Shown: positions 8,865-17,079 of the stretch, piece after piece
How positions within the stretch are numbered: the stretch's first letter is position 1
Layout of the letters: each line of letters begins with the position of its first letter
From: G963677915 sp963677915
GTDB taxonomy: Bacteria > Bacillota > Clostridia > Lachnospirales > Vallitaleaceae
Length of the DNA stretch: 64,000 nt
Direction: 5' to 3'
NCBI GenBank assembly: GCA_963677915.2
Contig: CAXXGE010000039.1
Location: forward strand, 1 to 64,000
The notes under the pieces: generated by a model
What the model was told of the DNA's origin: nothing
What the model saw: the letters and a program-made list of their open reading frames with translations, nothing else
The model's database searches: none
Position numbers and translations under genes: made by a program

Positions 8865-9326
8865 CTATATCGCCTTTAACAAATTAGCCATTTCAATCGC
8901 GGTTACAGCGGCATCGTAGCCTTTGTTGCCCGCTTTCGTGCCTGCCCTTTCGATAGCCTGCTCGATGGAATCCGTTGTCAGTACACCGAATACGACAGGG
9001 ATCTCAAGGTCCAGCGAAACGCTTGCGACACCCTTGGTCACTTCGTTTGCCACATAATCGAAGTGAGGCGTGGAACCTTTGATAACCGCCCCAAGACAGA
9101 TGACCGCATCGTACTTGCTGCTCTTTGCCATCTTCTTGGCTACAAGAGGAATCTCGAAAGCCCCCGGCACCCAAGCCACTTCCACATCATCAGCATCCAC
9201 GCCGTGACGCACAAGGCCGTCGATGGCGCCGTCCAGCAGCTTGCCTGTAATAAACTCATTGAACCTGCCGGCTACAATACCCACCTTGAGTTCCTTTGCA
9301 ATCAGATTACCTTCATAGACTTTCAT
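8865..9326 (-). CDS. ribH: 6,7-dimethyl-8-ribityllumazine synthase
   Basis: Condenses 5-amino-6-ribitylaminouracil with 3,4-dihydroxy-2-butanone 4-phosphate; forms icosahedral or pentameric shells in the cytoplasm. All 153 residues match the family: [13 protein letters not shown] near 17, [14 protein letters not shown] near 54, [14 protein letters not shown] near 78 with the catalytic His, and [19 protein letters not shown] near 113. Last gene of ribDEAH, starting directly after the ribBA stop; regulated by the FMN riboswitch 3 kb upstream. Confidence 0.97.
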   Translation of the reverse strand: MKVYEGNLIAKELKVGIVAGRFNEFITGKLLDGAIDGLVRHGVDADDVEVAWVPGAFEIPLVAKKMAKSSKYDAVICLGAVIKGSTPHFDYVANEVTKGVASVSLDLEIPVVFGVLTTDSIEQAIERAGTKAGNKGYDAAVTAIEMANLLKAI

Positions 9327-10538
9327 TTACTTATCCTCCTTGAATTTCAACATATGTCCCATTTTCGCTTTTTTCGTCTTCAGATATTTCAAGTTTCTTT
9401 CATTGTGGTTCAGCTGTATATGCACACGATCGACAACCTCGATTCCGTATCCGGCCAGACCGGCAATCTTGGAAGGGTTGTTCGTCATCAGTCTGATCTT
9501 ATGCAGACCCAGATCAGCAAGAATCTGAGCACCAATGCCGTAGTCGCGCATATCTTCCGGGAATCCGAGAGCCAGGTTCGCCTCCACCGTATCCATGCCT
9601 TGATCCTGCAGCGCATAGGCTTTGATCTTGTTGATCAAACCGATGCCTCGGCCTTCCTGTCTCATATAAAGGAGCACGCCTCGGCCTTCCTTGGCAATAT
9701 TCTCCATCGCAGCCGCATACTGCTGACCGCAGTCACAACGCAGGGAACCAAGCGCATCCCCCGTCAGGCACTCTGAATGGACCCGCACAAGAGGCGGCTC
9801 GCCGGAAGTGACATCGCCCATCACAAGCGCCACATGATGCTCGCCATTCAGCCTGTTCACGTAGCCGACCAGGTTGAAGTCGCCGTATTTCGTCGGCAGT
9901 GCCGCTTCAGTCACCCGCTCGACGAACACTTCCTTCTGCCTTCTAAAAGCAATCAGGTCGGCAATCGTAACGATCTTCAAGCCGTGCTTCTTGACATATT
10001 CCATCAGATCAGGGACCCGTGCCATTGTACCGTCATCATTCATAATCTCGCAGATGACACCTGCAGGCTTAAGTCCAGCCAGCACAGGCAGGTCTACAGC
10101 CGCTTCCGTATGGCCCGTCCGTCTCAGAACGCCGCCTTCCTTTGCCACCAACGGAAAAATGTGCCCCGGCCTTCTGAAATCCACTTCAGTAGCCGCAGGA
10201 TCGAGCAGTTTCAAGACCGATACCGCCCGCTCGTGTGCAGAAATACCCGTCGTCGTTTCAACCGCATCGACTGAAACCGTAAAAGCCGTCTCATGGTTGT
10301 CCGTGTTCTTCTCCACCATCGCCTTGATGTTCAGCTCATCAAGCCTTTCGCCCGTCATCGGCACACAGATCAGCCCTCTGCCGTGGGTGGCCATGAAATT
10401 GATCGCTTCCGGCGTCACTTTTTCCGCCGCCATCAGCAGGTCCCCTTCATTCTCTCTATCCTCATCATCCACGACGACAATCATCTTGCCCGCCTTGATG
10501 TCTTCGATTGCTTCCTCAATCTTGTTGAATTTGAACAT
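9327..10538 (-). CDS. ribBA: 3,4-dihydroxy-2-butanone 4-phosphate synthase / GTP cyclohydrolase II
   Basis: Bifunctional enzyme feeding both precursors of riboflavin. Residues 1-200 are Rib[12 protein letters not shown] near 25 and the [11 protein letters not shown] block near 135. The rest is Rib[21 protein letters not shown] near 250 with the zinc-binding Cys residues, RQEGRGIGL near 293 and the MTNNPSK block near 349. The 403-residue length is typical. A 15-bp gap separates it from the true end of ribE. Confidence 0.97.
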   Translation of the reverse strand: MFKFNKIEEAIEDIKAGKMIVVVDDEDRENEGDLLMAAEKVTPEAINFMATHGRGLICVPMTGERLDELNIKAMVEKNTDNHETAFTVSVDAVETTTGISAHERAVSVLKLLDPAATEVDFRRPGHIFPLVAKEGGVLRRTGHTEAAVDLPVLAGLKPAGVICEIMNDDGTMARVPDLMEYVKKHGLKIVTIADLIAFRRQKEVFVERVTEAALPTKYGDFNLVGYVNRLNGEHHVALVMGDVTSGEPPLVRVHSECLTGDALGSLRCDCGQQYAAAMENIAKEGRGVLLYMRQEGRGIGLINKIKAYALQDQGMDTVEANLALGFPEDMRDYGIGAQILADLGLHKIRLMTNNPSKIAGLAGYGIEVVDRVHIQLNHNERNLKYLKTKKAKMGHMLKFKEDK

Positions 10539-10553
10539 ATCCTATCCTCCTGT

Positions 10554-11211
10554 TTACAGAAAACCGTTGTCAGCCAGAAATGCCATATTGATCTTGCTTT
10601 CACTGGCAGCCGTTTCCTTCTCCTCCACCGCTAAAAACTTCTCGATGTACTTGCCCACCATATCGCACTCCAGATTCACCCTGTCGCCAACCTTTTTTCC
10701 CGAGCAGCGTGGTCATATCCTTCGTATGGGGTATGATCGACACCTTGAACACCATATCGTCCACATGGGCCACAGTCAGGCTGACCCCGTCTATAGCAAT
10801 GGAACCCTTTTGTATGATGTATTTTAAAAGTCCTTTTTCAGCCGCAACCGTCATCCATACGGCGTTTTCTTCCCGGTCAAACGCCTGAATTTCACCTGTT
10901 CCGTCGATATGCCCGCTCACCATGTGACCGCCGAGCCTGTCCCCGACGCGGAGCGCCCTTTCCAGGTTCACCCTGTCTCCCTTGGAGATCCCCGCCAGGT
11001 TGGACCGACGCATCGTCTCAGCCATCACATCGACCGTAAAACTATCCTTCGTAAAATCGGTCACCGTCAGGCAAACACCGTTGGTACAGATGCTGTCGCC
11101 CAGTTTCACGTCTTCAAGCACCTTGGAAGCCTTTAGTACAATCCGCGACGACTTGGTCGAAGGCTGGATGCCGGCGACCGTCCCTATTTCCTCTATCAGT
11201 CCCGTGAACAT
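10554..11211 (-). CDS. ribE: Riboflavin synthase alpha subunit, frameshift in A6 run
   Basis: Converts two lumazines to riboflavin plus the pyrimidine precursor. The first repeat begins MFTGLIEEIGTV and the second contains GHIDGTGEI and SIAIDGVSLTV, as in the family. The frame is intact to LLGKK at 10693-10698 (six A on the coding strand), then turns into unrelated sequence ending at 10600. With five A it continues VGDRVNLECDMVGKYIEKFL and ends at TAA 10556-10554, giving 218 residues, the usual size. So one surplus A breaks the gene: a homopolymer sequencing error, polymerase slippage that restores part of the product, or a real mutation. The other rib genes are intact, which favours an error or slippage. 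Confidence 0.9.
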
Positions 11212-12296
11212 ATATAGCCTCCGATCATCACATCATCGCCAAAACGCACGATTTCCAAATCTTCAAGCTGAATCGCATCCTGCATCTCAGCTATGCCCTC
11301 TCCTTCGACAGGGGTTTTCGCCGACTTGCCTCCGATAATTTTCGGAGCGATAAAGGCATAGACCTTGTCCACAACGCCGTCTGCCAGCGCAGAGTAGTTA
11401 ATCGCACCTCCCGCTTCAAGGAGAATGCTGTCTATTCCCCGTTTCCCAAAATGCTCCATCACAGCATCAATATCGACATGGCCATTTTTTATCGGCATCG
11501 TCACCACTTCGGCGCCCATTTCCTGAATCTTCAGCACCTTACCTGGATCTGCCAGCTCAGTCACAACCACAATGGTCTCCGCCAAATGGGTTGTCTTGAG
11601 CACCGCACTCGAAAGAGGGATGCGAGCCCTTGAATCCAGTACAATCCGCACTGGCTGTCTGACCGTCCGTTCCTGCAGTCTCGAAGTCAGCATCGGATCA
11701 TCCACAAGGACTGTCGTAATCCCTACCATAATGCCTGTCATCCTGCTTCTTAGCCTGTGAACAAACGCCCTGGACTCTTCGTTCGTTATCCACTTCGAAC
11801 TGCCGGTATACGAGGCGATTTTTCCATCCAGCGTCATAGCCGTCTTCATAACGCAGTAAGGCCTTCCTGTCGTAATGAACTTCACAAACACATTGTTCAG
11901 CTTCATGGCTTCCTGTTCCAGAATGCCGCAGTCAACCTGAATGCCGTTCCTTTTCAAAAACTCGATGCCCCTGCCGGCCACAAGCGGATTCGGGTCCTCC
12001 ATGGCAACCACGACTCTGGCCAGCTTCTTTTCAACAATCGCATGGACGCAAGGCGGTGTCTTGCCGTAATGGGAACACGGTTCAAGGGTTACATACATCG
12101 TCGCACCCGCTACATCCTCTGTAGCTTTCTCAAATGCAATAATCTCCGCATGGGGGCCGCCATAGGCTTCATGCCATCCTTCTCCAATGACCCTGCCATC
12201 CTTCACGATGACAGCGCCTACCATCGGATTCGGATTGGTGAATCCGGCACCTTTTCTCGCCAGATTCAACGCTCTTCTCATCATCTTTTCATCCAT
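11196..12296 (-). CDS. ribD: Bifunctional riboflavin deaminase/reductase RibD
   Basis: Carries out the deamination and the ribosyl reduction steps early in riboflavin synthesis. The N-terminal cytidine-deaminase-like domain has the zinc motifs HAEIIAFEKA near 49 and EPCSHYGKTPPC near 72. The C-terminal reductase domain starts near 145 with KTAMTLDGKIA and has SSKWITNEESR and LEAGGAINYSAL. 366 residues is normal. First gene after the FMN riboswitch, with GAGGT eight bases upstream of ATG 12296; overlaps ribE by 16 bp. Confidence 0.97.
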   Translation of the reverse strand: MDEKMMRRALNLARKGAGFTNPNPMVGAVIVKDGRVIGEGWHEAYGGPHAEIIAFEKATEDVAGATMYVTLEPCSHYGKTPPCVHAIVEKKLARVVVAMEDPNPLVAGRGIEFLKRNGIQVDCGILEQEAMKLNNVFVKFITTGRPYCVMKTAMTLDGKIASYTGSSKWITNEESRAFVHRLRSRMTGIMVGITTVLVDDPMLTSRLQERTVRQPVRIVLDSRARIPLSSAVLKTTHLAETIVVVTELADPGKVLKIQEMGAEVVTMPIKNGHVDIDAVMEHFGKRGIDSILLEAGGAINYSALADGVVDKVYAFIAPKIIGGKSAKTPVEGEGIAEMQDAIQLEDLEIVRFGDDVMIGGYICSRD

Positions 12297-12315
12297 AGCA
12301 ATACCTCACAAACAT

Positions 12316-12343
12316 AAAAACCCTGAAGCATATACTTCAGGGT
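12316..12343 (-). terminator. Riboswitch-controlled terminator ahead of ribD
   Basis: Stem CCCTGAAG facing CTTCAGGG followed by a T run on the minus strand, between the FMN aptamer and ribD. The CCCTGAAG arm matches the CTTCAGGGC at the 5' end of the aptamer, so alternative pairing can decide termination. Confidence 0.9.
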
Positions 12344-12387
12344 AGACTCGTCAAAACAGTACGTGAACCGCAGAAACAATCCACATA

Positions 12388-12500
12388 TGCCGTCCTCTTT
12401 CATCCAGACTATACTGTCGGCCTTGGAATCACACCAAGTCTGCTTCCTGAGAAGCTCGCGGGCTATACCGCCGGTAGGGAATCTCACCCTGCCCTGAAGA
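12388..12500 (-). ncRNA. FMN riboswitch (RFN element)
   Basis: The coding-strand sequence shows conserved RFN blocks in order: CAGGGTGAGATTCCCTACC, GGCGGTATAGCCCGCGAGC, a variable arm, GATTCCAAGGCCGACAGT, then AGTCTGGATGAAAGAGGA. FMN binding would stabilise the downstream terminator and shut down ribDEAH. Confidence 0.98.
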
Positions 12501-12537
12501 CACACCTTATTCAGTTGCAAAGATTCAACTTAAATAA

Positions 12538-12566
12538 ATAGTAGCACTTCGTTACAAACCTGTCAA
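12538..12566 (-). promoter_or_regulatory. Promoter of the riboflavin operon
   Basis: TTGACA (12566-12561), 17-bp spacer, TACTAT (12543-12538): a near-consensus sigma-A promoter that places the start about 30 bases before the FMN aptamer. Confidence 0.85.
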
Positions 12567-12583
12567 TATCTATTTCCCGCCCA

Positions 12584-13507
12584 TTACCTGAAATCCTCCA
12601 CGTTGTTTATATCGACAAAAACATTGTCCATGTAGATCGTATCATCCACTTCTTCATCCTTCAGAATCTTCAGACAGACATCGACAGCCATCTCGCCCAT
12701 CTCGTCAACACCTTGATACAGCGTGCCGGCCATCTTGCCGCTTTTCAATTCACGCAAAGCCTCCTCCGAAGCATCCACACCATAGACGGCCACTTTTCCA
12801 AGGAGCCCCGCATTTTCAAGAGCCCTGACAGCACCAAGAGCCAGGCCATCGTTGTTGGCGACTATGGCGTCAATCTCCCTGCCCGTATGCAGCCAGCTCT
12901 CCACCACCATGAATCCTTCATCGGAGGACCAGTTCGCATTCTGTTCAAAAATCACTTCAATGCCTGGATTTTCTTCAATCACATCGTAATAGCCCTCTGT
13001 CCTGTCCACAGCAGCGCTCGCCCCAAGCGGTCCCTTAAGCAAGGCCACCTTTCCGGTGCCGCCAAGCCTCTCCACTGCCGCCTTCATTTCCATGACACCT
13101 GCCTCATAATTGCGGTGGCCAACATAACAGTCCGCTGCAAGTTCTGGATCTGTCCTTTGGGACACAGCAACTACAGGGACACCTGCATCTTTTGCAATGC
13201 CAATCGCCCGTGCACTCCCCTTTGCAGATACCGGTTCGATGATGATGGCATCATACCCCTGCAAAACAGCCATATTCACTGCTTCGACCTGCTTTGACAC
13301 GTCGTATTCGCTGTCCATGACAACAAGATTGACTCCCTTGCCTGCCGCATGGACTGAAGCGCTTTCCGACAAGGCAATGGTGTAGGCATTGGTCATATGG
13401 CTCATCACAAGCGCAATTCTATAGTCTTCAACATTGCTCTTACACCCCGTCAACAAATACAAGAGCACAGCAATGGCAATCAAAGTCGTTTTCAATCTCA
13501 ACTTCAT
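12584..13507 (-). CDS. Sugar ABC transporter binding lipoprotein, RbsB-like
   Basis: Binds a monosaccharide or similar solute outside the membrane. 307 residues with a signal peptide and lipobox LLTGC (Cys 22), then the periplasmic-binding fold typical of ribose/galactose/autoinducer proteins: ALVMSHMTNAYTIALSES near 32, GYDAIIIEPVS near 84, a hinge near 125-130, and IVANNDGLALGAVRALE near 214. Last gene of an operon that starts with a response regulator at 18705; a 175-bp gap free of genes separates it from the permease. Ligand unknown. Confidence 0.88.
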   Translation of the reverse strand: MKLRLKTTLIAIAVLLYLLTGCKSNVEDYRIALVMSHMTNAYTIALSESASVHAAGKGVNLVVMDSEYDVSKQVEAVNMAVLQGYDAIIIEPVSAKGSARAIGIAKDAGVPVVAVSQRTDPELAADCYVGHRNYEAGVMEMKAAVERLGGTGKVALLKGPLGASAAVDRTEGYYDVIEENPGIEVIFEQNANWSSDEGFMVVESWLHTGREIDAIVANNDGLALGAVRALENAGLLGKVAVYGVDASEEALRELKSGKMAGTLYQGVDEMGEMAVDVCLKILKDEEVDDTIYMDNVFVDINNVEDFR

Positions 13508-13682
13508 CCAGATGCAACCTCAAACTTTCCCTAAACACAAATATGGCATCAACAACACCGAAATAGCCTGTATTCCTGCATTGCCAACGCCATATGTTAT
13601 ATGATTCCCATTCATCATAGTTATGTTAACAATATATGGACATGAATTCAATGCGTCTTCTTTTAGAAAAGGTAGGTGAACT

Positions 13683-14606
13683 TTACTTTTTGTCGACAGC
13701 AATGGCAATCAGCAGCACGACGCCTTTGATTGTACTCCTGAAATGCTCCGGCACATTCAGATTGATCATCAGCAGACCCATCAGCTCCAGGATCAGAATA
13801 CCGGCTACAAAACGGAGCAACTGGCCTCTGCCACCAGAAAGGCTGATGCCTCCCAGCGCCGCAGCTGCCAGCATTGTCAACTCAATGCCCGCTTCAGCGT
13901 TCGGCTGGGCCGATCCGACACGGGCCAAAGCCATCATGCTGGCCGTACCCACGAACAGTCCCGAAAGCATATACGCCCTGAGCTGCGTCTTCCGGGTGTC
14001 GATTCCTGCCATTTCCGCCACCGGCCAATCATCGCCTACCGCATAAATATACCTGCCGAACACTGTTTTCCTCAATATTCCGACCCCCATCACCAGACAG
14101 AGACCGGCAATCAGCAGCGGCGACGGAATACCCAGCAACGTGCTGCTGAACATCCATTCAAAGTGTTCCGAAACGCCATAGACAGGCGCACCGCCATTGA
14201 CTGTCTTGGCAAGCCCCCTGTAGATAAAGGACATTGCGAAGGTGACGACAAAGGGATGAATCGGCATCCAGGTGACAAAGTAGCCGTTGACAGCCCCAAA
14301 TGCCGCGCCGAGAAGAATTCCCAGAACCAGCATGCCAAAAAACCCATTTCCGCTGGTGACGATCATGTCTCCCATCACCATACCAATCAGTGCGATCTGG
14401 CCGCCGATGGACATGTCGATATTACCGCTAACATAGATAAAGAACATACCGACCGCAATCACAACCAGCACCGACAGCTGCTTCATCAGGTTGAGCATCC
14501 TCGCCACGTCGAAAAGGTTGGGCGTTTGGAAATAGAGCAGGACGAGCTCAATCACAATGATGAGGGGCAAGACGTATTTCAGTTTTTGGGACAATCGACT
14601 ATCCAT
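13683..14606 (-). CDS. Sugar ABC transporter permease, RbsC-like
   Basis: Membrane channel of a ribose-type transporter. Of 307 residues most lie in eight to ten hydrophobic segments, with the family marks GNIDMSIGGQIAL near 61, GAVNGYFVTWMPIHPFVVT near 105 and the C-terminal GGISLSGGRG. It overlaps the ATPase gene by 8 bp. The downstream 13508-13682 stretch between it and the binding protein holds no gene, hairpin or repeat I can recognise. Confidence 0.9.
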   Translation of the reverse strand: MDSRLSQKLKYVLPLIIVIELVLLYFQTPNLFDVARMLNLMKQLSVLVVIAVGMFFIYVSGNIDMSIGGQIALIGMVMGDMIVTSGNGFFGMLVLGILLGAAFGAVNGYFVTWMPIHPFVVTFAMSFIYRGLAKTVNGGAPVYGVSEHFEWMFSSTLLGIPSPLLIAGLCLVMGVGILRKTVFGRYIYAVGDDWPVAEMAGIDTRKTQLRAYMLSGLFVGTASMMALARVGSAQPNAEAGIELTMLAAAALGGISLSGGRGQLLRFVAGILILELMGLLMINLNVPEHFRSTIKGVVLLIAIAVDKK

Positions 14607-16008
14607 TCACATACCCCTCCACATTGCCGTCATAGACAACCCTGCCATCATCCACCACGATCAGCCGGTTGCAGATCGACATGATATCCTGAAGATTTTC
14701 CGTAATGAACAGAATGCCCTTGTCCATTTCAGCTGCCTGTTCCATCAGGTTGAACAGTTCCGTTTTCACCTTGCCGTCCGCTCCCATGACCGGATTGTTC
14801 ATGACAATGACATGGCTGTCCTTAAGCACCCACTTGTTCATGATCAGCTTTAGTTCCAGGCTTTTGTCCACCGACCTGTCACCGAGCGCAAGGGCGCTCC
14901 CCTCAATGCCAAGGATGGCGTTGCACTCATCACTGATGAACTGTTCCATTCTATTTGTAATCACAGTACCCTTCCAGCTGATTTTTTTCAATATGGGAAG
15001 ATACATGTTCTGAGCCGGCGTCATCCGTGCAAAGAGAGGACTTTCTCCGCTGTAATCAAGCAGAAAACCGATACCCGACGCCACCGCCTTGGATACGCTG
15101 TCGATGAAGACAGGCTTCATATTTACAAAAACAGACCCGCCGTAATCCCTTCTTCTGCCAGTCAAAATCCCCAGCAGCACATCATTCATTTTCGGATTTG
15201 TATTGTAGACGCCGACGATGTCACCGCCGAAGACCGAAAAACTCATATTTTGAAGCAATGGCTCTACGTTAATATTTCTGAGCGTAAGCACCCTGCGGCC
15301 CTTGTACCGTGACAGACCTTTTCTCAGCTTCGCATTATTCTCCACGCAACTGTCAATGTGCCTGCTCTTCGCAAGCTCCCCTTTGAAATACACTTTTGCA
15401 AGCCTTCCTTCATGGAGGATGAAAAGCCTGTCGAAGCTGTCAAACAGGTCGTCATACTTCTGGTTCAACACAAGAATTGAAGCCCCTTCCTGTTTCATGT
15501 CATCCAGAACCTTCCTGAGCACCAGCAATTCCCTGTCTTCAAAAATGTCCATAACACTGTCCAGTATCAGCAGGTTCGCACTGCTTTGTTTCGCCTTGAG
15601 AATTTCGATGATCTTTTTATACCCTTCGCTCACTTCTCCAAGGTTTTGATGCGGCTCCAATGGAATATTGTATTTTTCCAGCAATCGAAAAGTGTTCTTG
15701 TTCAGTTTCCTGCTGTTGATGACCGCCCTTCCATCGGTCAAAAAGATGTTCTCGGCCACCGACCAGGACTTGATTAGCCTCTCCGTTTGCTGGATAATGG
15801 CTATCCGGCTGTCGCCCTTTTCAATAATGCCCGACTCAGCGTCCCTTTTCCCAGCCAGTATTTCAACCAGCAGCGTCTTGCCGGACCCGTTTTTCCCGAC
15901 AATGCACAGCTTTTCTCCGCGTATCATCGTTAAACTAATGTCCTTCAGCACCTCGAATCCTTTATAACTCGCAGCAACCGAATCCATTTTAAGCAGCATC
16001 TGTTTCAT
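14599..16008 (-). CDS. Degenerate ribose-type ABC ATPase (RbsA/MglA-like)
   Basis: A tandem two-domain ATPase of 469 residues whose catalytic motifs are unusually damaged. In domain 1 Walker A is intact (GKNGSGKT near 37), but the signature reads VSEGYKK and Walker B reads LLILDSV, with Ser where the catalytic Glu should be. In domain 2 Walker A is absent (YNTNPKMND near 254 replaces it) and the Walker B region reads VIVMNNPVMG. Family members need at least one working site for transport, so this complex may hydrolyse ATP poorly or act as a sensor. Start at ATG 16008, with AGGATG eight bases upstream. It follows the sensor kinase gene by 21 bp, in one operon with both regulators. Confidence 0.85.
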   Translation of the reverse strand: MKQMLLKMDSVAASYKGFEVLKDISLTMIRGEKLCIVGKNGSGKTLLVEILAGKRDAESGIIEKGDSRIAIIQQTERLIKSWSVAENIFLTDGRAVINSRKLNKNTFRLLEKYNIPLEPHQNLGEVSEGYKKIIEILKAKQSSANLLILDSVMDIFEDRELLVLRKVLDDMKQEGASILVLNQKYDDLFDSFDRLFILHEGRLAKVYFKGELAKSRHIDSCVENNAKLRKGLSRYKGRRVLTLRNINVEPLLQNMSFSVFGGDIVGVYNTNPKMNDVLLGILTGRRRDYGGSVFVNMKPVFIDSVSKAVASGIGFLLDYSGESPLFARMTPAQNMYLPILKKISWKGTVITNRMEQFISDECNAILGIEGSALALGDRSVDKSLELKLIMNKWVLKDSHVIVMNNPVMGADGKVKTELFNLMEQAAEMDKGILFITENLQDIMSICNRLIVVDDGRVVYDGNVEGYVNG

Positions 16009-16029
16009 AAGTTCACATCCTGTTGACAT

Positions 16030-17076
16030 TCAAACGCTGTAGGGCAGGCGCAATTCCACATCCGTGCCTTCGTTTTCCATGCTTCTGATATACATGCCAT
16101 AGTCATCACCAAACTGCAGCCTGATTCTGTTGTTGACATTTGTCAGTGCGATGCCCGTACCAGACTTCTTGCTGCCGAGCTGTTTTTGCAGAATATTCTT
16201 TCCCGCTTTCAGATTCCTGTTGATAGCCGCCAGTTTTTCGCCCTCTATGCCGACGCCATTGTCAGAGACGACAATCATGATTTCCTCATCGATCCTTCCG
16301 ATTCTGACATTGATCGCCCCTCCATCCAGCCTCATCTCGAGGCCATGGTATATAGCGTTCTCAATAAGGGGCTGCAGCATCAGCTTAGGCACCTGGCAAT
16401 CCAGAAGTGCCTGGTCGTTGTCCTTCAGCAGAATGTCCATGGAAAACTTGTTGCTGAACCTATACTGCTGTATTTTGAAGTATGTGCGGATATTGTTGAG
16501 TTCGCTTCCAAGTGTCACAAGATTGTTCTTGGTGCTGACAGAATATCGGAAGAGCACAGAAAGGGCCTCTGTCATTTCAGCGATCTCATCGACACCTTCC
16601 GTCAACGCCTGCCCCCTTATAGAATCGAATACATTATATAGGAAATGGGGGTTGATCTGGCTTTGCATCGCATCGATCTCAGTCTGTTTCTTCAAAATGT
16701 CCGCTGTATATTCCTTTTCCATCTCATGCCTGTACTGTTTTAAAATGCGCTGAAACTTTGAAATCAACTGGTCATTTTGGTCATCCTCGCCATTTTCCCA
16801 ATCTTCTTCCACATGTCCCATAAGGAGACGGTCCAGCAATGTCTCGAACTTCCGTAGAGGGAGATAGATCTTCGCAGTAACGTAGGCGAGCAGAATGAAC
16901 TGGATTTGTACAACAGCAAGCAGATAGGCATCTGAAAATCCTCTGGCTTCCAACCACGCTCTTATCCTGTCAACGCCGAAGAGAATGGCCGCGAAGATGA
17001 CCAGGCCTTGAAATCCAACGACTTTTATTATGTTGTTTGTCAAATAGCGATTGTTGCCTTTCATCGGCTTGTCCAC
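16030..17076 (-). CDS. Sensor histidine kinase, YesM-like without large sensor domain
   Basis: Partner of the AraC-type regulator encoded just upstream (3-bp gap). Two membrane segments (about 20-35 and 52-72) flank only a short outside loop, so there is no room for the usual extracellular sensor domain. A linker and short coiled coil lead to the phospho-acceptor block MQSQINPHFLYNVFDSIR near 137 and the ATP site DNGVGIEGEK near 273, with GTGIALTNV near 305. 348 residues, shorter than common YesM proteins (about 580). The lack of a sensor domain suggests it reads its signal through a partner, possibly the transporter encoded downstream. Confidence 0.9.
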   Translation of the reverse strand: MDKPMKGNNRYLTNNIIKVVGFQGLVIFAAILFGVDRIRAWLEARGFSDAYLLAVVQIQFILLAYVTAKIYLPLRKFETLLDRLLMGHVEEDWENGEDDQNDQLISKFQRILKQYRHEMEKEYTADILKKQTEIDAMQSQINPHFLYNVFDSIRGQALTEGVDEIAEMTEALSVLFRYSVSTKNNLVTLGSELNNIRTYFKIQQYRFSNKFSMDILLKDNDQALLDCQVPKLMLQPLIENAIYHGLEMRLDGGAINVRIGRIDEEIMIVVSDNGVGIEGEKLAAINRNLKAGKNILQKQLGSKKSGTGIALTNVNNRIRLQFGDDYGMYIRSMENEGTDVELRLPYSV

Positions 17077-17079
17077 CCA

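Noticed and set aside
10693..10698. Programmed -1 frameshift at the A6 stretch of ribE
   Set aside because: The needed shift is +1 relative to the incoming frame, not -1, and no stimulating structure is evident.
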